Shown piece by piece: positions 1-6,263 of a stretch of DNA of 24,771 nt. The position numbers and the translations under genes were made by a program. The notes beneath the pieces are model-generated. The model was not told where the DNA came from. It was given only the letters and a program-made list of their open reading frames with translations, and searched no databases. Where the stretch lies: assembly GCA_022576105.1 (NCBI GenBank), contig JACZRM010000003.1, forward strand, positions 1-24,771, in the 5' to 3' direction. The first letter of the stretch is position 1; every line of letters starts with the position of its first letter. The DNA is from Chloroflexota bacterium. Lineage in GTDB: Bacteria; Chloroflexota; Dehalococcoidia; UBA3495.

Positions 1-68
1 ATCAGGGCCTCTGAGAGTTTCTTAGCACCAATATTCCCGGCCAAAATTTCGCGCTTTGGCTACTACGC

Positions 69-2621
69 CTACGCCAAGCCCTTCAGCAGATCAACCTGCC
101 GGGCAATTCGGCCGTCGTGCTCCAGGGCAAATCGCTTGACTCCATTGTAGATCGAATCGGCGTCCAGGTGGGCTTCCGCAATCACGTCGGCCTCGGTGCC
201 ACCGGTAAGCCACTGGTTGTCCCAATCGGAGACCAGGGAGTACTCGTCGGTTAGCGGCCCGGGATTGCTCAGCGGCCAGAAGCGGCGCGTGCCGGTGCTC
301 ACCACCATCAGGTCGTAGTTGGCGCTGCTGGGCAGCACCGAATTCCGGTAGGCTTCAGGCTGGCGCTGGAACAACTCTTCGCTGATCGCCGACACAACCT
401 TTACGTTGATACCTTCTTGCGCCAACTTCGGCAGCACCGACAGCAAATTCACCGTGGAGGACGACCCTTGGGTCAACACATAACCCTGTTTTGGCCTGCC
501 CGGGTCAAAATCTCTGATGACGTAGTAGCCTTTGGCCGCGGCCTTGGGGTCCTGGTCCGCGAAGGTGCTTCGGTCGGCTACCGGAAAATCCGGGCGGGCC
601 ACCTCCAGGACAATTACGCCGACCTTGGGGTCGCGAGCGGCAATTTCAGCCGCCGCAAAATAACCCGAGGCAACGTCGTTGTAGTCCCAGAAACTGAGCG
701 TTATCGCCTGCCCCTTGGGGAAAAGCTTCCACACCTGGGGCGAGAAGATACCGAAGTGAGTGCGGGCATCGGCGGCGGTTTCCGGCCCAGAGTGGCCGGC
801 CAGGATGTTCAGCACCCCCACGCGGAAGGGACTGTCCTGGTTCTGCTGACTCCAGACGCGAGCCGGCAGGTACATCAGGGGAGTGAACGCGCCGTAGGTG
901 CCGCTAAGTGCCCAAACTCCGACATGCTGTTTCGGGTCCATTGAAGCGGTTTGACCCACCAGGCCCACCGCGGTGGAGGCGTTGCCCGCCTCTTGAATTC
1001 CAGCCTTGAGCCTATTGCCCAAAGGATTGGTCACCGGATCGTAGTGGCCCCAAATGGAGCCACTCTCCACGTTGATGGAATCGGCCAGGTCTGCCGCCAC
1101 GATGATGAACCGGTTGTCGGTGACGTAGTTCATCCACTTGACGATTTCCGAGATGGCCCGGCGGGTGCCCCGCACATTGCCGGGCTCTTCAAACAACTTG
1201 ATGGCGATCTCTTTCTCTTCTCCCGAAACCGAGTTGCGCACCGCCACCCGCTGCGGCTCCATTGGCAGGTTCTCCACCCGGAGCCTGGGGTCTTGAAACG
1301 GATCGACTTTGGGGTCGATTCGCAGCGGCAGGTTGTCATCAACGCTATCCCCGATACTCACCAATCGGTCGGCGATCCAGTCTCCCAATCCATTCTGGCC
1401 CAACACCGACAGAGCAATGTCGATGTTGGTCTTGAATTGGATCAGTCGCTCCCGGGTATCGGATACCGCCCCGTCGTGGATGCCTTCGAACTTCACGCCG
1501 AAGCGCTGCTCGAACGTCGCCGCCAGGCCCTGGAAGTAGTCGCTGTTCATCGTAAAGCCGTAGGGATGACTGGCATAGCTGACGATCTGCTTTCCGTAGC
1601 CGGGGATCTCGCCATTGACCGCGGTCGGCCACCATCCCTTCACCGTGCGGCCAATGGTGATCAAGGGCCGGCCGTCGGCCGGGTCCCAGTCCTCCATGGT
1701 CTTCAGAGCGGACACAACCTGGTCATAGTCGTTGCCGTCGTCCAGGGTCAACACGTTCCAACCGTAAGAGGCCCACTGGTCTTCAAGACGATAGGACTCA
1801 TACTCCGGGCGAATCACGCCGCCCAGCAGCGTATCGTCGATACCCGCGTTGTTGAAAGAGAGGAAAATGCGGAGGCGCTTACCCACCTGCTGGGCCAGCG
1901 CCTGGGTCTTCATTTCCTGAGAATGGCCGGAGGTCAGGGCAAACTCGCCTTCAATGGCCAGGATTTTCAGGCTGTCGGGCGCTCCCATCATGTCCCAGAA
2001 AGCCGCCTTGCCCGCCGCGGTGGCGATGCCGATGCCCGACGGCCCGCCGTTAACGTCGTTGGTCACGTCGGTGGTCTCGGCGTGGCCAGCCAGCGCCCGG
2101 ATTCCGCGAATCTTGGCCTGCGCCATCAGCGGATGGTCAGTGAGATCGAAATCCCGGAGCAACGACTGCAACGCCCCCTTGCCCCGGCGGAAGCCCAACG
2201 CATCAATGGACAGTATGGCCAGGTTGGGATCGACTGCGTACTGTGAATCACCGGTCTGGGCCTGTTTCCGGGCCAGCGCCTCTCCCAAGATCATCCATAG
2301 CGCATAGGCCACCGGAGCATTGTGCCCGCCCGCCAGCATGAACTTGTCGGCGTAGGGGTGTTTGGGGCGTCGGTAGTCGTATCGCAGGCCGCCCAGCTCC
2401 GGTCCAATCAAATGCGCCGCCACCGTGTATGGAGTGTAGGCCAGCGGGCCGCCGAAGTGGCCGGTTTGAGCATAGTTGCCCAACAAGACCAGGGTCATGG
2501 CGGTTAGAAAACCAACTTCTTCCAGGCGGCTGCGGTCGTAGTCGGGCAGCGAAACAGAGTTGGCCAAGGTGCTGCTGGACAATACAACGCTTTTGACTGA
2601 GTTGCCGGTGGTGCTTGCCAT
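69..2621 (-). CDS. Transketolase-like thiamine diphosphate enzyme
   Basis: An 850-residue protein with transketolase organisation: ThDP-binding N-terminal domain, pyrimidine-binding middle domain and a C-terminal domain. Visible signatures are GGHN near residue 98 (the substrate-channel GH of transketolases), a GHAETTD...GGPSGIG segment matching the family's GHPE...GPLGQG stretch, and a ThDP/metal motif near residue 223 ending with Asn-Asn about 34 residues later. The usual Gly-Asp-Gly reads Ile-Glu-Gly here, so the metal-binding Asp is replaced by Glu. At 850 residues it is much longer than E. coli transketolase (about 660) and nearer to homodimeric PDH E1 (AceE). The substrate is therefore uncertain: ketose transfer, or decarboxylation of a 2-oxo acid. 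I chose the ATG at 2621 because a GGAG lies nine bases upstream. The frame stays open to 2678, but those extra codons overlap the upstream palindrome. It lies downstream of serC on the same strand. Confidence 0.85.
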   Translation of the reverse strand: MASTTGNSVKSVVLSSSTLANSVSLPDYDRSRLEEVGFLTAMTLVLLGNYAQTGHFGGPLAYTPYTVAAHLIGPELGGLRYDYRRPKHPYADKFMLAGGHNAPVAYALWMILGEALARKQAQTGDSQYAVDPNLAILSIDALGFRRGKGALQSLLRDFDLTDHPLMAQAKIRGIRALAGHAETTDVTNDVNGGPSGIGIATAAGKAAFWDMMGAPDSLKILAIEGEFALTSGHSQEMKTQALAQQVGKRLRIFLSFNNAGIDDTLLGGVIRPEYESYRLEDQWASYGWNVLTLDDGNDYDQVVSALKTMEDWDPADGRPLITIGRTVKGWWPTAVNGEIPGYGKQIVSYASHPYGFTMNSDYFQGLAATFEQRFGVKFEGIHDGAVSDTRERLIQFKTNIDIALSVLGQNGLGDWIADRLVSIGDSVDDNLPLRIDPKVDPFQDPRLRVENLPMEPQRVAVRNSVSGEEKEIAIKLFEEPGNVRGTRRAISEIVKWMNYVTDNRFIIVAADLADSINVESGSIWGHYDPVTNPLGNRLKAGIQEAGNASTAVGLVGQTASMDPKQHVGVWALSGTYGAFTPLMYLPARVWSQQNQDSPFRVGVLNILAGHSGPETAADARTHFGIFSPQVWKLFPKGQAITLSFWDYNDVASGYFAAAEIAARDPKVGVIVLEVARPDFPVADRSTFADQDPKAAAKGYYVIRDFDPGRPKQGYVLTQGSSSTVNLLSVLPKLAQEGINVKVVSAISEELFQRQPEAYRNSVLPSSANYDLMVVSTGTRRFWPLSNPGPLTDEYSLVSDWDNQWLTGGTEADVIAEAHLDADSIYNGVKRFALEHDGRIARQVDLLKGLA

Positions 2622-2664
2622 TGCTGAACGCTCCATTATATGGTTTAGGCGGACCGGAGAAACG

Positions 2665-2695
2665 CTCCGATGATTCACGCGTGAATCTATCGGAG
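2665..2695. promoter_or_regulatory. Long palindrome between serC and the transketolase-like gene
   Basis: The core GATTCACGCGTGAATC (2672-2687) is a perfect 16-base palindrome. It is flanked by CTCCGAT (2665-2671) and ATCGGAG (2689-2695), which also pair, with only one unpaired base (T2688) between core and right arm. The whole can form a 15-pair hairpin or cruciform. No T-run follows on the minus strand, so it does not look like a standard intrinsic terminator. Its place 44 bases upstream of the chosen transketolase start fits an operator for a dimeric repressor or an mRNA-stabilising hairpin. What is seen is the symmetry; the role is inferred. Confidence 0.55.
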
Positions 2696-2722
2696 ATTAT
2701 ACCTTGCTGGAAGGCCGACTTG

Positions 2723-3808
2723 TTAGCCCTGCGTGCGTTCAAACTCCTGCATGAAAGACACCAGCGCTGCCACGCCGTCCCGGGGAAATGCGTTGTAGAT
2801 GGAAGCCCGTATTCCCCCCACCGAGCGGTGGCCTTTAAGTTCGCACAGACCGGTCTCAGCGGCGTGGTCTACGAACCGGGCTTCCAGGTCTTCGCTGGGC
2901 AATCGGAAGGTCACATTCATGGTAGACCGATAGGGTGGCAGAGCGTGGCCTCGGAAGAACTCCGACGAGTCGATCAGGTCATAAATCAGCTGGGATTTTT
3001 CGGCGTTGCGCCGGGCCATTTCGCCCAGCCCTCCCTGAGCCAGCAGCCATTTGACCACCAGTCCCAGGATATACACCGCAAATACCGGCGGCGTGTTGTA
3101 GGCTGATTTCCCCTTGACGTGGGTGTTGTAGTTCAGCATGGCGGGCAGGGTCGGAGGGCTGCGCTCCAGCAGGTCTTCCCGAATGATAACCAGGGTTACC
3201 CCGGCCGCTCCCAAATTTTTCTGGGCTCCGGCGTAGATCAACCCGTATTTGGCAACGTCAATGGGTTTGCTGAATATATTGGAAGAAGCGTCGGCAACCA
3301 GCGGGACGCCGCCGGTTTCTGGTTCGAGACACCACTGCGTGCCGTAGATGGTGTTGTTGGTGGTGAAGTGCAGATAGTCGGCCTCTGGGTCCAACTCCAA
3401 CTCATCCTGGTCCGGCACTCGCACAAACCCCTCGGCCTCGGTGGAACCGGCCAGGTTAATCTGCCCCACCCGTTGCGCGTCCTGGAAGGCCAATTTTGCA
3501 AAACTACCGGTGACCACATGGTCGGCTTTGCCATTGGGCGTCAGCAGATTCATGGGCACCATTGAAAACTGCATCGACGCTCCGCCCTGGAGGAACAGGA
3601 CTCGGTAATTCTCCGGGATAGCGGCCAGCCGACGGATGTCTTCCTCCGCTGTTTCCATTATGCCGATTATGGTCTTGGAGCGATGACTCATCTCCAAGAC
3701 CGAAATTCCTACACCCGGCACCGCCAGCAAGTCACGCTGGGCCTCTTCCAAAACCGGTAAGGGAAGAGCCGCCGGCCCGGCGGCAAAATTATAAACTCGG
3801 TCGGTCAT
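2723..3808 (-). CDS. serC: Phosphoserine aminotransferase SerC
   Basis: A PLP-dependent class V aminotransferase of 361 residues, the normal length. It converts 3-phosphohydroxypyruvate and glutamate to phosphoserine in cytoplasmic serine biosynthesis; the family also acts in pyridoxine synthesis in some bacteria. The N-terminal YNFAAGPAALP is the SerC hallmark. The Schiff-base lysine is K197 in YAGAQKNLGAAG, one position from K198 of the E. coli enzyme. The substrate-binding segment near residues 40-45 (MSHRSK) and the C-terminal HRSVGGIRASIYNA are present. The ATG follows AGGAAGG at very short spacing. A good promoter lies 94-122 bases upstream. No serA or serB is seen nearby, so the pathway is not clustered in this window. 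Confidence 0.97.
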   Translation of the reverse strand: MTDRVYNFAAGPAALPLPVLEEAQRDLLAVPGVGISVLEMSHRSKTIIGIMETAEEDIRRLAAIPENYRVLFLQGGASMQFSMVPMNLLTPNGKADHVVTGSFAKLAFQDAQRVGQINLAGSTEAEGFVRVPDQDELELDPEADYLHFTTNNTIYGTQWCLEPETGGVPLVADASSNIFSKPIDVAKYGLIYAGAQKNLGAAGVTLVIIREDLLERSPPTLPAMLNYNTHVKGKSAYNTPPVFAVYILGLVVKWLLAQGGLGEMARRNAEKSQLIYDLIDSSEFFRGHALPPYRSTMNVTFRLPSEDLEARFVDHAAETGLCELKGHRSVGGIRASIYNAFPRDGVAALVSFMQEFERTQG

Positions 3809-3901
3809 AACCTTCCTAACACCCCATGATCCCGGTCACGCCAAAATCCCGGCGAATATGGGCCTTGATAAATCCGGGGGAAATTGTCAGCAACCGCCGA
3901 T

Positions 3902-3930
3902 AGTCTATGATTTAGCCGTAATTGAGTCAA
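3902..3930 (-). promoter_or_regulatory. Sigma-70-type promoter of serC
   Basis: On the minus strand TTGACT (3925-3930, five of six consensus bases) is followed after exactly 17 bases by TAGACT (3902-3907, four of six). The predicted transcript starts near 3895 and gives a leader of roughly 85 bases before the serC ATG at 3808. I recognise no known riboswitch class in that leader. Confidence 0.6.
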
Positions 3931-4056
3931 GCGACGGCCCGCGTCCAAGACGCCCCAGGCTGGAAGGCTGGAAGAGCTGGTGCGCCCCCGATATTACCTG
4001 GATTATTGAGGGTTCCCACAACGCCAGCACCAGGCAGAGGACCGGCCCGTTATCAG

Positions 4057-4087
4057 ACAAACAAAACCCCCGTTGGTCAACGGGGGT
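4057..4087 (-). terminator. Intrinsic terminator, minus strand
   Basis: ACCCCCGTTG (4066-4075) pairs with CAACGGGGGT (4078-4087), a ten-pair GC-rich stem. Read on the minus strand, it is followed by TTTTGTTTG. This is a textbook rho-independent terminator for minus-strand transcription arriving from the DUF5679 gene or from a short RNA starting inside the gap. There is no T-run on the plus side. Confidence 0.75.
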
Positions 4088-4168
4088 CGAGATTCGACGC
4101 TGGAGCTGCAAATATGCGCCATACACTTGCGGATCATTCTGTTGGAACGCACCCCTACTTAAATGGCG

Positions 4169-4199
4169 ATTCCCAGCCGGGGCACGAACGGCTGGGAAT
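4169..4199. repeat. Strong 11-pair hairpin
   Basis: ATTCCCAGCCG (4169-4179) pairs perfectly with CGGCTGGGAAT (4189-4199) around a nine-base loop. No T-run follows on either strand, so termination is unlikely. It lies 82 bases before the minus-strand terminator stem and could be a domain of a short structured RNA or a 3' UTR element of the DUF5679 mRNA. Confidence 0.5.
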
Positions 4200-4249
4200 A
4201 ATGACCTTCACCTTTCATGGTGATTAACAGTATGGGCCTAATCGATTCA

Positions 4250-4280
4250 CGACAAATAATCCTCTCAAAAGAGAGGATTA
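4250..4280 (-). terminator. Possible weak terminator after the DUF5679 gene
   Basis: TAATCCTCTC (4257-4266) and GAGAGGATTA (4271-4280) form a perfect ten-pair stem with a four-base loop. On the minus strand the stem ends ATTA and is followed by TTTG, only a short U-run. It begins 74 bases after the DUF5679 stop codon. It may terminate that transcript incompletely, with 4066-4087 acting as back-up. Confidence 0.4.
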
Positions 4281-4353
4281 AAACGACCGCTCGAGACGAT
4301 GCGAATTGGGCTGGGCGACGTTAGCTAAATGCCCTGCCTACGCAAGGCGATAA

Positions 4354-4497
4354 TTAGCTGGCTGCGCCGATGCGGAAGACTTTGGTCTTGCACACCGGGC
4401 AGGTGCCCTGGGTGGCGGGACGACCATTCTTCATCGTAATGGCCTGGGGATCCTGAATCTCGCGCTTGCTCTTGCACTTGACACAGTAAGCTTCCAT
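4354..4497 (-). CDS. DUF5679 mini zinc-ribbon protein (47 aa)
   Basis: A 47-residue protein starting MEAYCVKCKSKREI, with a central MKNGRPATQGTCPVC and ending KVFRIGAAS. Two CxxC pairs (C5/C8 and C33/C36) form a classic four-cysteine zinc knuckle. The pattern matches the small DUF5679 family as I remember it, which is frequent in Chloroflexota and Actinobacteria and has no established function; nucleic-acid or ribosome binding is a guess from the zinc ribbon and basic charge. The ATG at 4497 is supported by GGAG ten bases upstream and by a promoter at 4539-4567. It is a stand-alone unit, divergent from the TIM-barrel gene. Confidence 0.88.
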   Translation of the reverse strand: MEAYCVKCKSKREIQDPQAITMKNGRPATQGTCPVCKTKVFRIGAAS

Positions 4498-4538
4498 AAT
4501 CTTCTTACTCCACTTCTTAAACTTTAGCTTACACTATA

Positions 4539-4567
4539 CCTATATCAGTTATTTCGTTCATAGTCAA
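4539..4567 (-). promoter_or_regulatory. Promoter of the DUF5679 gene
   Basis: On the minus strand TTGACT (4562-4567) is followed after 17 bases by TATAGG (4539-4544). The -35 box is identical to that of serC. The region is AT-rich compared with its surroundings, and transcription would start about 35 bases before the ATG. Confidence 0.55.
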
Positions 4568-4617
4568 AGGGGATTTAGTCACGAGCTTTTGCGAGTTTAC
4601 CACCCAGTATTGGGCAA

Positions 4618-5412
4618 ATGTATCTGAAACGGCGCTTCTGGTCCATGCTGACTCCTAAATTGACCGCACCCTACGTTGGCATTACCGGAATAATGAATCC
4701 CACCGAATCCCGCTCTATCGCCGACGCCGTACCCACCAACTCCAACCGACAGGCTATGATTGGCGCGTTAGTCAGCCAAAAGAGCATGGGGGGCCGGCCC
4801 AACCAATGGCCCAATCGTTACCCCAAGACCGACCAAGTAGCTGACCTGTTTCTGCCGCACCCAGCGGTATTCAACGTAGTCCACTACAATACCGACGATC
4901 CAACCACGCTTTGCCAGCAGCTATCTGAAGTTGTCCAGCTAGCCGGGCCAAACCTCCACGGTTTTCAGTTGAACCTGCCCTGGCCTCCCCCGGATGAACT
5001 GGGCAGGTTCGCGGACCAATACCCCAGTCTAAAATTGATTCTTCAGATTGGTCAGGAATCTTGCCGCTTGGCGGCGGAAGACCCGGCCGGGATTGCCGGC
5101 AGACTCAGAGCAGACTATCAGGGATTGGTCCACTACGTTCTGTTGGACCTGAGCGCGGGTTATGGCCAAGCTTTGGACACTTCCTGGTGTCTTCAGCAGC
5201 TGCGTGAGCTACGATCCGCAAATCTGGAATTGGGATTGGGGGTGGCTGGAGGCCTCAGCCCCAGCTCTCTGCACCTGATAATACCGTTGATCGAAGAATT
5301 TCCCCATTTGAGTATTGACGCGGAAGCCCGCTTGCGGGACGAGCGGGACGCGCTGGATATGGGCCTGACGCTGGATTATATTCAGCGCGCATTCACAATG
5401 TTCGGCGACTGA
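4618..5412 (+). CDS. TrpF-like TIM-barrel protein of unknown function
   Basis: A 264-residue protein that I do not recognise as a characterised enzyme. Its C-terminal part, LGLGVAGGLSPSSL at about residues 200-213, resembles the phosphate-binding loop of phosphoribosylanthranilate isomerase and other ribulose-phosphate-binding barrels. It is followed by a short strand SIDAEARLRD where TrpF has its DVSSGVE motif. The N-terminus has GITGIMNP but lacks the KICG cysteine motif of true TrpF, so tryptophan synthesis is unlikely. Alternating hydrophobic strands (VFNVVHY, LHGFQLNL, LKLILQIG, VHYVLLDL) fit a beta/alpha barrel. The start at 4618 has no clear ribosome-binding site; M11 is an alternative. 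The amidohydrolase gene follows 38 bases downstream, suggesting co-transcription. Confidence 0.7.
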   Translation: MYLKRRFWSMLTPKLTAPYVGITGIMNPTESRSIADAVPTNSNRQAMIGALVSQKSMGGRPNQWPNRYPKTDQVADLFLPHPAVFNVVHYNTDDPTTLCQQLSEVVQLAGPNLHGFQLNLPWPPPDELGRFADQYPSLKLILQIGQESCRLAAEDPAGIAGRLRADYQGLVHYVLLDLSAGYGQALDTSWCLQQLRELRSANLELGLGVAGGLSPSSLHLIIPLIEEFPHLSIDAEARLRDERDALDMGLTLDYIQRAFTMFGD

Positions 5413-5450
5413 GCGATGATCCAATCATTTCGACCAATGGAGGTTCAGCG

Positions 5451-6251
5451 TTGCGAGTAGATGTACACACCCACGTTTGGCCAGATAAAATCGCCGGTGT
5501 GGTGCTGGAACGGTTGGAAGACCAACTGCAGATCGACGCTATTGGGCTGAACACTGTTGACAGCCTGAAGGCCCACATGAGGGAATCGGGTGTGGACAAG
5601 TCGGTGGTGCTGGGGGTGGTGGACCGCGCCGACCAGGTGACGCGGGCCAATGACTGGCTGATCAGCATTCAGGACGATCTGCTGGCGCCCTTTGGGGCGA
5701 TGCATCCAGACCTGGACGACAAAGGCGGGGAGGTGCAGCGGCTGCGGCGAAACGGTATCAAGGGCATCAAGCTGCACCCGATGATGAACCGCTTCTACCC
5801 CGACGACCCTAAAATGTTCCCCATTTACGAGGAAATGGGTGAGGATATGGTGCTGGCGATACACTCAGGGCGGCTGCCCAACATCGGGGCCGACGCGACG
5901 GTGTACTCGCCACCCCGGCGCATTATGAACCTGGTGCGCCAATTCCCCCGCCTGAAGGTAATTGCGCTGCACCTGGGCGGGTTCTACATGCTGGACGAAG
6001 CCGAGCGGGAGCTAATTGGGCAGGAGCAGGTGCTGATCGACACGACCTGGCCGCCGTCGCTGCGGGAGGTAGCCGCGCAGACCCTGACCAGCATCATCAA
6101 CCAGCACGGGCCGGACAAGGTGTGCTTCGGCACCGACTATCCGCTGGCCAGCCAGAGTAAAGACGCCGATTACCTCCTGGAGTTGGACCTTTCCGACGCT
6201 GATAAAGAGCGCATTTTGGGGGAAACCGCCCGGGAACTGATTGGCCTGTAG
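5451..6251 (+). CDS. Amidohydrolase-2 family metal-dependent hydrolase
   Basis: A 266-residue TIM-barrel hydrolase or decarboxylase of the amidohydrolase-related (PF04909) type. Metal ligands are visible: the HxH pair H6/H8 in VHTHVW after strand 1, H138 in AIHSG, H174 in LHLGG and D229 in FGTDYP; KGIKLHP at 104-110 is also typical. Members of this family hydrolyse or decarboxylate small aromatic and cyclic acids; the substrate cannot be read from sequence. The start is a TTG preceded by GGAGG at seven bases, a strong site that decides it. The frame ends 12 bases before the end of the convergent ptrB gene. Pairing with the upstream TIM barrel suggests one transcript. Confidence 0.88.
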   Translation: MRVDVHTHVWPDKIAGVVLERLEDQLQIDAIGLNTVDSLKAHMRESGVDKSVVLGVVDRADQVTRANDWLISIQDDLLAPFGAMHPDLDDKGGEVQRLRRNGIKGIKLHPMMNRFYPDDPKMFPIYEEMGEDMVLAIHSGRLPNIGADATVYSPPRRIMNLVRQFPRLKVIALHLGGFYMLDEAERELIGQEQVLIDTTWPPSLREVAAQTLTSIINQHGPDKVCFGTDYPLASQSKDADYLLELDLSDADKERILGETARELIGL

Positions 6252-6263
6252 GCTGCGGCCGGT

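Larger units (their letters stand above)
3809..4353. other. 545-base gap with promoter, hairpins and no supported gene
   Basis: This gap between serC and the DUF5679 gene is not empty. Read on the minus strand, from high to low coordinates, it holds a hairpin at 4257-4280, a hairpin at 4169-4199, a strong terminator at 4066-4087, an imperfect rod-like inverted repeat at about 3935-4049 and the serC promoter at 3902-3930. Open frames crossing it (for example 3858-4223 on plus) resemble no family I know and run through the terminator stem, so I do not call them genes. A 19-codon minus-strand frame beginning inside 4200-4225 is too short to judge. Confidence 0.6.

Noticed and set aside
951..2246. 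A 431-codon plus-strand open frame
   Set aside because: It lies wholly antisense to the transketolase-like gene, whose motifs are clear; the frame has low-complexity His/Arg-rich composition and no recognisable domain.
2622..2678. Upstream extension of the transketolase-like frame by 19 codons
   Set aside because: The extension overlaps the strong palindrome, and the GGAG box points to the ATG at 2621.
3858..4223. A 121-codon plus-strand frame in the serC upstream gap
   Set aside because: It runs through the terminator hairpin at 4066-4087 and the rod-like repeat, has no ribosome-binding site and resembles no family.
4060..4230. Possible tmRNA, RNase P RNA or 6S RNA in the serC upstream gap
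   Set aside because: I looked for the tmRNA TTCGAC/T-arm and tag codons, the RNase P GAGGAAAGTC box and the SRP GGAAG loop context, and found none. Only an unnamed structured RNA remains possible.
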